From: CAMAXB01 sp964476565
GTDB lineage: Bacteria; Verrucomicrobiota; Verrucomicrobiia; Opitutales; Opitutaceae
Direction of reading: 5' to 3'
Length of the DNA stretch: 45,772 nucleotides
Assembly: GCA_964476565.1 (NCBI GenBank)
Contig: CAYZBG010000040.1
Span: 1 to 45,772, forward strand
Both the position numbers and the translations under genes were made by a program. Of this stretch, positions 32,144 through 40,236 are shown piece after piece. The stretch's first letter is position 1; the number at the start of each line of letters is the position of its first letter. The notes beneath the pieces were generated by a model that did not search any database, was not told where the DNA came from, and was given only the letters and a program-made list of their open reading frames with translations.

Positions 32144-33526
32144 ATGTTGCTCAACCCCTCCCTCGCGGCCTTGGCGAATGGACCGTGGCTGTTCGCTGTG
32201 CTCGGTGTGGCCATTGCCTTCATCGTCGTGGCGACCACCCGGTTCAAGGTTCATCCCTTCCTCGCCTTGATTCTCGCCGCGTACGGCGTGGGCCTGGCCG
32301 CGGGGTTGTCGCCCACGGCGCTGATGGGCGCGCTTACGGGTGGGTTTGGCCGCACGGTGGGGCAGATCGGCATCGTCATCGCCTGCGGGTGCATGATTGG
32401 CACGGTGCTTGAGCGCAGCGGGTGCGCCCTGGTGATGGCCACGTTCATGGTGCGCCTCGTCGGCAAGGCCCGCGCCGTGCTGGCGATGTCCTGCACCGGG
32501 GCGGTGGTGTCGATCCCGGTGTTCTGCGATTCCGGTTACGTGATCCTGTCCCCGCTCGGACGTTCGCTCGCGCGTGCGACCGGAGCCTCGCTGGCGTCGT
32601 TTGCCGTGGCGCTGAGCATGGGGTTGTACATCACGCATTGCCTCGTGCCGCCGACGCCGGGTCCGATCGCGGCCGCCGGTGAGCTGAAGGCAGAACTCGG
32701 TCTGGTGATTCTCCTTGGTCTGGTGGTCGCGGTGCCGGCCATCATCACGACCTACGCCTACGCCATCTACGTGGGCCGGCGGGTGACGTTGGCCGAGACC
32801 CCGGAGGACGCGACCGCCGCGGCGTCACGACCGGGATCCGGCCGCGCGATCGGGGTGATGACGGCGTTTGCGCCCATCCTCGCGCCGGTGCTCTTGATTG
32901 CCCTCAAATCCATCGCCGATCTGCCGGGCCGGCCGCTGGGCGACGGTACGGTGCGTGCGGTCCTCGGCTTTGCCGGTGAGCCGGTGACGGCCTTGCTGGT
33001 GGGTACGGCGCTGGCGTGGTGGGTGGTGCGCGACGAAGGACGGGAGCGCTTTGGCGGATGGTGCGCCGACGGATTGAAGGACGCCGGCACCATCATCCTG
33101 ATCACGGCCGCCGGCGGGGCGTTGGGCGGCGTGTTGCGCGAGACCTCCCTGTCGGCGCTGGTCGGCCAGTTGATCGCGTCGGTGGACCTCGGTGGATTCA
33201 GCCTCCTGTTGCCCTTTGTGGTGGCGGCCGGACTCAAGACGTCGATTGGGTCCTCCACCGTGGCGATCGTGACCACGGCGTCGCTGCTCTCGCCCTTGCT
33301 CGGGACCCTGGGGCTTGCGACGGGACACGGCCCGGTGCTGGCAACGCTCGCGCTCGCGTCCGGGGCGATGATGGTGTCCCACGTCAACGACAGCTACTTT
33401 TGGGTCATCACCCAGATGTCGGGTCTGACCGTGGGCCAAGGTTATCGGCTGATCACGGTGGCCTCCGGCATCGCCGGGCTTACGGCGATCTCGGGGGTGA
33501 TGGTGCTCAGGTGGGTGCTTGGGTAA
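32144..33526 (+). CDS. GntP-family permease
   Basis: A 460-residue permease with about 12-14 membrane segments, of the gluconate:H+ symporter family, which takes up gluconate or related organic acids. Typical blocks: HPFLALILAAYGVGLAAGL, GGFGRTVGQIGIVIACGCMIG, VSIPVFCDSGYVILSPLGRS, THCLVPPTPGPIAAAGEL and TSIGSSTVAIVTTASLLSPL, ending with SHVNDSYFWVITQMSG. Start at ATG 32144 (MLLNPSLAALANG); the frame is open from a GTG at 32108. The substrate cannot be fixed from sequence alone. It has no sugar-acid catabolic genes beside it. Confidence 0.9.
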   Translation: MLLNPSLAALANGPWLFAVLGVAIAFIVVATTRFKVHPFLALILAAYGVGLAAGLSPTALMGALTGGFGRTVGQIGIVIACGCMIGTVLERSGCALVMATFMVRLVGKARAVLAMSCTGAVVSIPVFCDSGYVILSPLGRSLARATGASLASFAVALSMGLYITHCLVPPTPGPIAAAGELKAELGLVILLGLVVAVPAIITTYAYAIYVGRRVTLAETPEDATAAASRPGSGRAIGVMTAFAPILAPVLLIALKSIADLPGRPLGDGTVRAVLGFAGEPVTALLVGTALAWWVVRDEGRERFGGWCADGLKDAGTIILITAAGGALGGVLRETSLSALVGQLIASVDLGGFSLLLPFVVAAGLKTSIGSSTVAIVTTASLLSPLLGTLGLATGHGPVLATLALASGAMMVSHVNDSYFWVITQMSGLTVGQGYRLITVASGIAGLTAISGVMVLRWVLG

Positions 33527-33613
33527 AGCGGAGGGCGGACCCGCGTCCCCTGCGCCTGTCGCCCGAGGGCGGACGGCCCACGGGTGCGACGGTCAGGTCT
33601 CGATGATGGGCAC

Positions 33614-33641
33614 AAAAAAGGCCCCACCGTGCGGTGGGGCC
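33614..33641 (-). terminator. Intrinsic terminator of the first VPDSG-CTERM gene
   Basis: On the minus strand the stem GGCCCCACCG / CGGTGGGGCC is followed by TTTTTTG. It begins 32 bases after the stop codon of the gene at 33673. Read on the plus strand there is no T tract, so it serves the minus-strand gene. Confidence 0.85.
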
Positions 33642-33672
33642 AAGAGAGTTGGTCGAACTTACGAGCGGTGGG

Positions 33673-34494
33673 TTAGCTCTTACGGCGGCGAGCGACGAAG
33701 CCGACGCTGGCGAGACCGAGACCGATCAGGAGGAGGGTTGAGGCCGAGTCGGGAACTTGAGTTGTCGGTTTCTCGCGCTCGATGTAAGCCCACTCCTCGA
33801 ATCCCGCGCTTGAGCTGTAGCCTCCACCCTTTGATCCAAACTTTGAGTAGAGGTAGAGAAAATCAGTTCCTGTTACACCCGCAAATAGGGAGGTGGGGAC
33901 GTAAACAAGGAGGTCACCAGAGCCGCTGCCTGAATTTAGCGAGTAATCGAGGAGCACTTCATTACCAGAATCACCGGCGTCGAGGTTGTAACGCAAAGTC
34001 GACGACCCAGTAAGCGCACCGAGGGTGTTTGCGGTAACCAGAGCTGAAGAGCGGGTGTAGATTTGAAGGGAATCCAGGGAGATGAGAGGATTGTTGCCCC
34101 CGTTGCTCTCGTTGATATCCAACAGAAACTCGTAGTAGCTACCCACAAGTCCTGTGTAGGGGTCGATCACAACAGGAATTTCCATCACCTGAACGTCTCG
34201 CGTAAATGTAGGGGATGTGTTCACATTGCTCATCACCGGACGGGCACTTGCGTTATAGCCTTCTTCAGTGCCGTTCTGCTGAATGCGGACAAACGATTGA
34301 ATTACGCCAGTGCCGGTTGACTGGCGGTCTACCGTCACGAAGCCCGCACTGTTGATAACGCCAGACCCCCCCGAGGTCAGATCAAGGGAGATCGGAACGG
34401 CGAGGGCACTTTGCGGAAGCATGGCCGCAAAAGGCGCCAGCGAGCAAACCACGGTAAGCGTGGCTGCGAGTTTCTTAACATTGAGGAGGTTCAT
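33673..34494 (-). CDS. Exported protein with VPDSG-CTERM-type sorting tail
   Basis: A 273-residue protein with a signal peptide (MNLLNVKKLAATLTVVCSLA..., up to SALA-V) and a beta-rich Ser/Gly/Asn-rich body. The C-terminal tail is VPDSASTLLLIGLGLASVGF followed by VARRRKS: motif, membrane helix and basic end, as recognised by exosortase-type systems (VPDSG-CTERM is common in Verrucomicrobia). It is likely cleaved at the tail and anchored or released at the cell surface with exopolysaccharide. No family in the body is recognised. It has its own terminator and a sigma-54-like promoter 45 bases upstream of the ATG. Confidence 0.88.
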   Translation of the reverse strand: MNLLNVKKLAATLTVVCSLAPFAAMLPQSALAVPISLDLTSGGSGVINSAGFVTVDRQSTGTGVIQSFVRIQQNGTEEGYNASARPVMSNVNTSPTFTRDVQVMEIPVVIDPYTGLVGSYYEFLLDINESNGGNNPLISLDSLQIYTRSSALVTANTLGALTGSSTLRYNLDAGDSGNEVLLDYSLNSGSGSGDLLVYVPTSLFAGVTGTDFLYLYSKFGSKGGGYSSSAGFEEWAYIEREKPTTQVPDSASTLLLIGLGLASVGFVARRRKS

Positions 34495-34538
34495 GACTGA
34501 GAGGACTGATGGTGGAATGAAACTGTTGCGAGTTCACG

Positions 34539-34555
34539 TGCATACCAGATGCCAA
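34539..34555 (-). promoter_or_regulatory. Sigma-54-like promoter of the first VPDSG-CTERM gene
   Basis: The minus strand reads TTGGCATCTGGTATGCA, with GG and GC dinucleotides separated by exactly 10 bases as in -24/-12 promoters (consensus TGGCAC-N5-TTGC). It ends 45 bases before the ATG. PEP-CTERM genes in other bacteria are known to have sigma-54 promoters controlled by PrsK/PrsR-type regulators. Confidence 0.5.
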
Positions 34556-34980
34556 CCTGCTTCACATAGTCAAAAAGGCGATTTAAGTCGCTCACCAAAA
34601 ACGCAATAAACTTATGTAAAAAACTTGTTAGGCCTGAATTTACCTACTGCGGGCCTAGGCTTGGCCTAGGGGCAAATCCTATGTTTCTGTAAGCTTCACC
34701 GACAGGGGCGAATGGTGCGTGGACCTAGGTGGTAGGGAGAATATTCATTGAGGCGTTAAGGATTTAATGAATAATGATTTATGGTTTTGTTTGGTCGAAG
34801 GATTGTGGGCGTCAAAGAAACCGTCGGTTCTCGGACTGGATGGAGGCTCGTCGAGTGGGTTTCGTCGATTCCTTCCTAAAGCGTTGGATAAAATGGAATT
34901 AAGTTAACTAAAGGCCGTCGATGCCGCCTGTAAGCTCTACCGACGTCAGCGGTGAATACTGGGCGAATCCATCGGGTGGC
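34556..34980. other. AT-rich intergenic region without a gene
   Basis: Visibly richer in A+T than the rest of the host sequence, with stretches such as TTTAATGAATAATGATTTAT around 34760-34785 and an inverted repeat CCTAGGCTTGGCCTAGG at 34658-34674. No ORF in it has a recognisable family. It may be a promoter/regulatory region or foreign remnant; I see no RNA gene. Confidence 0.4.
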
Positions 34981-34983
34981 CTG

Positions 34984-35012
34984 GGTGGACGCGCGGGTCC
35001 CTCCGCGCGTGG
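34984..35012 (+). repeat. 29-bp GC-rich hairpin repeat, copy A
   Basis: GGTGGACGCGCGGGTCCCTC + CGCGCGTGG. Stem ACGCGCGG / CCGCGCGT with loop GTCCCT. Identical copies occur at 35183-35211 (inverted) and 40981-41009. Confidence 0.9.
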
Positions 35013-35109
35013 TTTGAACCCGCCGCCCATTTCGGCCGGACGGCGTGCAGAGGGTCGTCCGCCTGCGCTGCGGCTGCGGGGACGCGATCGCCCAGCATAG
35101 CTCGGACAC

Positions 35110-35130
35110 GGACGGCTCGGAGAGCCGTCC
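35110..35130 (+). repeat. 21-bp hairpin repeat, copy 1
   Basis: Perfect 9-bp stem GGACGGCTC / GAGCCGTCC around GGA. A copy with two changes lies at 35274-35294. Confidence 0.8.
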
Positions 35131-35182
35131 CTACCGTGGGGCGGACGGAGCGTTATTTGCCGTCCGGCCCGCGTGTGATTAG

Positions 35183-35211
35183 CCACGCGCGGAGGGACCC
35201 GCGCGTCCACC
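35183..35211 (-). repeat. 29-bp GC-rich hairpin repeat, copy B (inverted)
   Basis: Exact reverse complement of copy A at 34984-35012, 171 bases away, so the two copies could fold together as a larger stem. Confidence 0.9.
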
Positions 35212-35228
35212 TCGGGTCTGAGGGTAGG

Positions 35229-35247
35229 GCGGTTTCTCCGAAACCGC
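35229..35247. repeat. Hairpin in the repeat cluster
   Basis: Perfect 8-bp stem GCGGTTTC / GAAACCGC around TCC. Part of the cluster of palindromes between the two VPDSG-CTERM genes. Confidence 0.65.
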
Positions 35248-35273
35248 TGGTTTCGGAACGGACGGCGTGGAGC

Positions 35274-35294
35274 GGACAGCTCGGAGAGCCATCC
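35274..35294 (+). repeat. 21-bp hairpin repeat, copy 2
   Basis: GGACAGCTCGGAGAGCCATC + C, 19 of 21 positions as copy 1 at 35110. The two changes spoil two stem pairs. Confidence 0.65.
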
Positions 35295-35311
35295 CGACCG
35301 AGGCCGGATGC

Positions 35312-35884
35312 TCAGGCCTTGCGGCGGCGGGCGACCCAGGCGAGGCCGGCGACGCTCGTCGCGACCAGAATCCAGGTGGCGCCGCCGTCCGGAACGTGAT
35401 GCCGGGGCGTTTCGGCTTTGTAGAGGCGTACCGACGACAGTCCGCCAAAGCCATTAGGACCGAGCCCTTTGCTGGGAAAGGTGATTTTGCCGATCAACTG
35501 ATCGAGGAAGTATGCAACGATTCCGCCGCCATCGCCGATGCCGTTACGGCCCTTGCCGTAGTGGAGTACCGCGTAGGCGTATCCGGTGATATCTACTTCG
35601 CTGTCGTTCCCAGCGTCGCGATAGTCATTGAAGATCGGTACCGGAAGGGTCACGCCCTTGATCGTGTTGTAGCCCGACACTTGGCCTTCACCCGCGAAGT
35701 CGCCCTGACCGGCCAGCCAGTCGAAACTCGTCGACGGGTTGTTGTTGCCCAGGGTGCCCTTGGAGACGTCGCCAACGAGCGACGTTCCGTTGTTGGTGAT
35801 GTTCACCAAGGCGGCGCGGGTGGTGGTGCCCAGGGCGAGCGTGGCAACGATCAAGAGGGAGCGCAAAAATGAGGCGGCGTGCAT
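35312..35884 (-). CDS. Second exported protein with VPDSG-CTERM-type tail
   Basis: A 190-residue protein with signal peptide MHAASFLRSLLIVATLALGT (cleavage near TRA-A), a Gly/Asn-rich body with GYAYAVLHYGKGRNGIGDGG and YFLDQLIGKITFPSKGLGPN, and a tail VPDGGATWILVATSVAGLAW followed by VARRRKA. This is a more typical VPDSG-CTERM tail than that of the gene at 33673. The body recalls small verrucomicrobial exosortase-substrate proteins but has no named function. I find no sigma-54-like promoter within about 100 bases upstream, unlike its neighbour. Confidence 0.87.
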   Translation of the reverse strand: MHAASFLRSLLIVATLALGTTTRAALVNITNNGTSLVGDVSKGTLGNNNPSTSFDWLAGQGDFAGEGQVSGYNTIKGVTLPVPIFNDYRDAGNDSEVDITGYAYAVLHYGKGRNGIGDGGGIVAYFLDQLIGKITFPSKGLGPNGFGGLSSVRLYKAETPRHHVPDGGATWILVATSVAGLAWVARRRKA

Positions 35885-36045
35885 GCTTTCAGGCCAAGAT
35901 GGGCCTAGTCACCCAGCCCGGTCGAGGGGTGAGATTACGTAGAATCCGCGTCGTTGGTGGTCACACGGCGCAGGTCGGAAGGTCGAAGGTCGTCATTGGC
36001 CGCAGCGGGCGACCGCCGGGGCTGAGCCTTGCGACCGAGGCACAA

Positions 36046-36071
36046 GAAAGCCCCACTATGATGGTGGGGCT
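36046..36071 (-). terminator. Probable terminator after the EF-hand membrane protein gene
   Basis: On the minus strand GCCCCAC / GTGGGGC (7-bp stem, 7-base loop) followed by TTTCTTGT, 30 bases after the stop of the gene at 36100. The T tract is broken, so it is a moderate candidate. Confidence 0.6.
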
Positions 36072-36099
36072 GGGTTGCGCTCCGTCGCTGGACTGAGCG

Positions 36100-38328
36100 T
36101 TACGGCGCGGCTGGGGTCGCGGGCGCGGTAGGCGGTGCCTCGGCGGCCGCGGGGGCCGCGGGGGCCACGGGGGCCACGACCGCCGGCTTTGGCTGCCAGA
36201 AGTAGTGGCCGCGCCGGTTGTGGTCCCAGCGGATGCCGACGGCGACCAGCACGACGATGACGAGGAAGAGGATCTGCTTCCGCTTCCGGGCGGCGTCCTT
36301 GTCCTCGTACGGATCGTCGAGCGAGCGGCGGGCGTTGGCCGGGAGCGTGGCGCGCTCGGTGAGCTTGGAGCCAAACGGGATGTTGATCTTCACGCGCCCG
36401 TTGATGGCCCAGCCGTTGCCATCGAGGATGGGACCGAGCGTGCGCTGGCGCAGCTTGAGCGCGGCGATGATCATCGACGGCAGCGAGATCAGGAGCAGCA
36501 CCGCGAGGAAGACCAGCGGGATCTGCCAGGGCGGCATGCCTTTGAAAAAGCCGAGGAAGTAGCCGAACGCCGTGGTCAACGCACCGAAGGCCACGCCCAA
36601 GGCGGCGACCGCGCCTACGTCGACCTTCTTCGGCGGTTCGGCGGGCTTCAGTTTGTCGGCATTTGCCGTCTTTTCCGCGGCGGTGGCGAGCTTGCCGCTC
36701 GACTCGGCTTCGGCGGCGGCGGCGCGTTTGGCCACCTGCTCCTCGATCATGCGCACGAACTTCTTGTACGGGGACCAGAACGCCTGCCGGATGCTGATCG
36801 GGTTGTCGACGATCGAGGTGATGGTGGCATCCCAATCGCGGCCCTGGCGGTCGTAGAAGATGCCGTTGCGGCCGACGAAGAGGTAGTCGCTGTCACCCTG
36901 GGTGAAGCAGGCCGCGATCTTCATCGTCTGGCCGGCGGCGTTCTTGCAGTCGCAGTAGGCGATATAGGCTTTGCTCATCGCGGCCAGCGGATTGGGACCG
37001 GACACCTGCACGCACAACTCCGTGCTGCGGCTGTCGAGGTACAACGTGCCCGCCTGAAAGACCGCGTAACGGTCCGGCGAGTAGAAGTCCGAGAAGTTGA
37101 CGAAGTTGTTGAGCAGGGTGCGGAAGTCGCGGGCGAAGCGGAGCAGCTTCTCGACGTTGGCGATGGCCGCGTACTCCCCGGCGAGGGCGAGGTCCTGGGC
37201 GAGCAGCGCCTTGAGGGCGGCCTGGCGATTCTCAGCCAGCACGGCGGCAATGCGCGCGGCGCCGAGCTTGGCGACGGATGCACCGGCCTTGGCGCCCAGC
37301 CAGGCTTGGTACGGGGCCACCTTGGCCTTCAGCGCCTGCCAGTCCGCCTCGGTGAGGGCGGTCTTGTCGGCGCCGAAGACGGGAGTCACGGCGTCGCGTC
37401 GGAGGGCGGCGATGGCGTCGGCCCATGCGGGGTTGATGCCGTCCACGAGGGGCAGCGCGCGGCCGGCCTCGATGCGGGCGAGCGGGAAGGCGGTGATCTC
37501 CGCGGCCGTGATGGTCATGTCTTTCGCGGCCACGGCGAGAAACTCGTTCTCGGACCGGTTGACCGCGCTGAGGGCGCGGCTGTCGAAGGCGGCGAGGCGG
37601 GTGCGGGCAAAGAAGTCCTCGACCTTGGTGCGGACGGCGTCGATCGCGGCGGCGGCCGCGGCGGTGCCGTCACCGAGCGTGCGCGCGGCCGTGCCGGCAG
37701 CCTCCCAGGCGGAGAACGCGGTGCAGTCGGCAAAGAACGTGTCGATGCGCGCCTGGTCGACGCCGGCCGCACCGCTGCGGTCCGGCGTGCCGCCGATGGT
37801 CGCGAGGATGTCGGCGATGAGCAGCTTCGTCGCGTCGTCCGCGGCCGAGTCGGGGATGATCACGCCGTCGCCATTGAACGTCGTGGCGGCAAACACCTTC
37901 GCGGTGTCGGTGGCGTCGCCGAGGGCGATCTCGGTGGCCGAGGCCTTGCCGAGCCGGGTGAGAATCTCCTTGGCGGACGCGAGGACAGCGCGGCCTTCGG
38001 CGGTGGCTTCGTTGAAGGCGGAGAGCGGCAGGGCGTCGCGGCCGCGCAGCAGCACGCCCACGTCATTCAGGTGCAGCGCGGTCCATTTGATGGCGCCGAG
38101 CAGTTCGGGCACGCGGATCCGGCCGTCCTTGTCGGTGTCGATCAGCGCGAGCGTTTTTTCGTCGAGCTCGAGGCCCTTGACCGGGCAGCTCAGGGCCACC
38201 CACAGTTTTTGATCGAGCTGATCCAGCGCGAGCAGGTCGGCACCGGTTTCGAGGGAGACCTGATCGAGGCCTCCGATGCGGTAGAATTTCCAGACGTGGG
38301 AGGAGGCGGTGGAGTTGGAGGTGGCCAT
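36100..38328 (-). CDS. Large EF-hand-containing membrane protein, unknown function
   Basis: A 742-residue protein. Near the N-terminus is a complete EF-hand loop, DTDKDGRIRVPE (residues 64-75, ligands at positions 1, 3, 5, 12), and a second, looser one in FNGDGVIIPDS (about 165). Then follows a long Ala-rich helical region to about 560, including LCVQVSGPNPLAAMSKAYIA and VGRNGIFYDRQGRDWDATIT. Two membrane helices around 575-635 and one near 690-710 are present, and the C-terminus is Pro/Ala-rich. There is no signal peptide, so the large N-terminal part is probably cytoplasmic and tail-anchored by the three helices. I recognise no named family. It is flanked by a terminator; the EamA gene lies 102 bases upstream on the same strand. 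Confidence 0.8.
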   Translation of the reverse strand: MATSNSTASSHVWKFYRIGGLDQVSLETGADLLALDQLDQKLWVALSCPVKGLELDEKTLALIDTDKDGRIRVPELLGAIKWTALHLNDVGVLLRGRDALPLSAFNEATAEGRAVLASAKEILTRLGKASATEIALGDATDTAKVFAATTFNGDGVIIPDSAADDATKLLIADILATIGGTPDRSGAAGVDQARIDTFFADCTAFSAWEAAGTAARTLGDGTAAAAAAIDAVRTKVEDFFARTRLAAFDSRALSAVNRSENEFLAVAAKDMTITAAEITAFPLARIEAGRALPLVDGINPAWADAIAALRRDAVTPVFGADKTALTEADWQALKAKVAPYQAWLGAKAGASVAKLGAARIAAVLAENRQAALKALLAQDLALAGEYAAIANVEKLLRFARDFRTLLNNFVNFSDFYSPDRYAVFQAGTLYLDSRSTELCVQVSGPNPLAAMSKAYIAYCDCKNAAGQTMKIAACFTQGDSDYLFVGRNGIFYDRQGRDWDATITSIVDNPISIRQAFWSPYKKFVRMIEEQVAKRAAAAEAESSGKLATAAEKTANADKLKPAEPPKKVDVGAVAALGVAFGALTTAFGYFLGFFKGMPPWQIPLVFLAVLLLISLPSMIIAALKLRQRTLGPILDGNGWAINGRVKINIPFGSKLTERATLPANARRSLDDPYEDKDAARKRKQILFLVIVVLVAVGIRWDHNRRGHYFWQPKPAVVAPVAPAAPAAAEAPPTAPATPAAP

Positions 38329-38430
38329 GATGGGTAGAAGAACGGCTGCAGAATGTACGCGGGCGAAACGTTGGCAACCGCGCAGGCGATCGGCCGCGTC
38401 GTTTGTCGGCGCCGCGGTGCGCTCGGGCGG

Positions 38431-39306
38431 TCAACGCAGGCGCGGCGGCGGCGGGGCGGCGAAGACGACCAGGGCGATGCCGCCGACCACGAGGGCGCTG
38501 CCGGCGTAGAAGGCCAGGGTGGGGCGTTCGTCGAACAGGAAATAGGCGAGCACACCGGCGAAGACGAACTGCCCAACGTTGCACAGGCTGACGATCTGCC
38601 CGCGCAGGTGACGCATGGCTTGGTTGAGCAGCGAGTGGCCGATGATCGTCGGCACGCAGGCGAGCGCCACCATCAGGGCCCACTCCCGCCCGGAGCCGAG
38701 GTCGAAGGTGTGCAGCGCCGGCGCGGCGACGGCGAGGCAGATCAACCCAGCGAGGGCATACACCGGCACGACGTAGAGCCAGAGCGAGGGGAAGTCGCGG
38801 TTCTTGCGTCCGAGCGCGAGGTAGGTGGCAAAGAGCAGCATCGAGCCGAAGCAGACGGCGTTGCCCCACGCATCGCCGCCGCCGGCAAGGGCATCGCGGG
38901 CGGTGAGGGCGGCGACCCCGGCCAGGGCCAGGGCGGTGCCGGCGATCTCGGTGCGGTTGATCCGTTCGCCGGTGAGTCCGAGCAGGAGGAAGGGCAGCGC
39001 GACCGGCACGAGGTTCACGATCAGGCTCGCCTGGGCGGACAGGGTCATGCGCGCGCCGTACGACCAGGAGAGGAAGTGCAACGCGAGCACGAAGGCGGGC
39101 AGCACGCTGCGACGCAGGTGCGTCCGTGTGTAGGCGCCCGGGTGGCGCTGCCATTCGCGCACGAACACGGGACTCAGCAGCGCGGCGGCGAGCAGAAGAC
39201 GTAGGGCGGCGAGCACGAGCGGATGCGTCGTACTCGCCTTGATCATGATCGCCGCGGTCGAACAGGCGAAGACCCCGGTGAAAAGCAGCAGATAGCGCCA
39301 GACCAT
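38431..39306 (-). CDS. EamA/DMT-family transporter
   Basis: A 291-residue inner-membrane protein with ten hydrophobic segments in two five-helix EamA halves. First half: LLLFTGVFACSTAAIMIKAS, then SWSYGARMTLSAQASLIVNL, characteristic of DMT exporters. Second half: GNAVCFGSMLLFATYLALGR and TIIGHSLLNQAMRHLRGQIV, then GQFVFAGVLAYFLFDERPTL. Probably exports a small metabolite. The substrate is unknown. Start at ATG 39306. Confidence 0.88.
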   Translation of the reverse strand: MVWRYLLLFTGVFACSTAAIMIKASTTHPLVLAALRLLLAAALLSPVFVREWQRHPGAYTRTHLRRSVLPAFVLALHFLSWSYGARMTLSAQASLIVNLVPVALPFLLLGLTGERINRTEIAGTALALAGVAALTARDALAGGGDAWGNAVCFGSMLLFATYLALGRKNRDFPSLWLYVVPVYALAGLICLAVAAPALHTFDLGSGREWALMVALACVPTIIGHSLLNQAMRHLRGQIVSLCNVGQFVFAGVLAYFLFDERPTLAFYAGSALVVGGIALVVFAAPPPPRLR

Positions 39307-39716
39307 CGGGCGACGATGCCCGGCGGCGTGCGGTCAAGTCGAGTGCGGGATCGACCAGTCAGCGCGCTCGGTGGGGGTGCGGGCGCTGGCGACGGAGGGA
39401 CGCGGAAGGGGCCGGCGAACGGCGAGACCAACTCAGAGCACGAGAACGATAACGATAACGATAACGACGACGGGGAACGGAACGAGCCGGGCGGCAGGCC
39501 GGAGCTACGCGCGCGTTTTGCCCCCGGTCGTACCCATGCAAAGTTCCCCTCTCTGCGCTCTCTGCGTCCTCCTGTAAGAAGGTTTGGAGTTCATCCTAAG
39601 GCCCGAGAACGAGAAAGAGAACGATTACGAGAAAGATGAGGGAGCTCTGCTCCAGTCTCCTGTCTCCTGCCTCCTGTCTCCTGCACGCCCCCCCCTCGGG
39701 CGCACCGCGCCGCATC
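39307..39716. repeat. Intergenic region with purine-rich and 7-mer simple repeats
   Basis: No gene was found in these 410 bases. They hold short tandem repeats: AACGAT in three full copies plus a partial one (39445-39468), a purine-rich tract of GAGAAC/GAGAAAG units (39604-39640) and about four copies of CTCCTG(T/C)-type 7-mers (39656-39685). Open frames here read only the repeats. Confidence 0.6.
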
Positions 39717-40151
39717 CTACGGCGACGTGGGCTCGCGGCCAAGCAACTCGCCGATCATGCGCTCCACCACGCCCTCCGGCGTGCGGATCATGCTCATCCG
39801 GGCGGTGAACTGGTTGGTGCCAAACGGCCGGTCTGCCTTCGGCTCGCGCAACGTGATTTGCATCGCGACGAGGTGTTCGCCGAAATCCCAGACCCAGCGG
39901 TCATCGTACTCCACCACCACCTGCGTATCGGGTGGCATCATGGTGAGCGGCCCGATCTCAACGGTCAGGCCGCGTCGGCTCAGGGCGCGAGCGATGTGGC
40001 GGTCGACGGCATGGCTGTCGTTGAGATTGCTGCGCACGAAAAACTTCTGCCGGGTGGCGAGGTCGACGTTCGGATTCACCCGCGGTGCGGACGTGGTGCA
40101 GCCGGCAAGCAGGGCGGCGAGGACAACGGCGACGACGGCGAGGGACTTCAT
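39717..40151 (-). CDS. Small lipoprotein, unknown function
   Basis: A 144-residue protein with a lipoprotein signal: MKSLAVVAVVLAALLAGC, lipobox LLAGC with Cys18. The residue after Cys is Thr, which suggests outer-membrane sorting if the Lol rule applies. The mature part has ARALSRRGLTVEIGPLTMMP and EYDDRWVWDFGEHLVAMQIT, a beta-rich domain resembling small DUF4136-like lipoproteins, though I cannot be sure of the family. It ends with the hydrophilic GELLGREPTSP. Confidence 0.75.
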   Translation of the reverse strand: MKSLAVVAVVLAALLAGCTTSAPRVNPNVDLATRQKFFVRSNLNDSHAVDRHIARALSRRGLTVEIGPLTMMPPDTQVVVEYDDRWVWDFGEHLVAMQITLREPKADRPFGTNQFTARMSMIRTPEGVVERMIGELLGREPTSP

Positions 40152-40236
40152 GCGAAGGGAAGCACAGTCGGGTTCGTCTCGTGCGCAAGCCCGGAGCGAC
40201 GTTCACCCTGCCGGCCCGGCTGAACGCGGATCCGGT

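Noticed and set aside
34495..35311. Possible CRISPR array in the repeat cluster
   Set aside because: The repeats are few, of different families, unevenly spaced and inverted; there are no regular spacers or cas genes.
36205..38337. Plus-strand open frame of 710 codons
   Set aside because: Antisense of the EF-hand membrane protein gene; its composition (Gly/Glu/Arg/Val runs) is typical of a shadow in GC-rich DNA.
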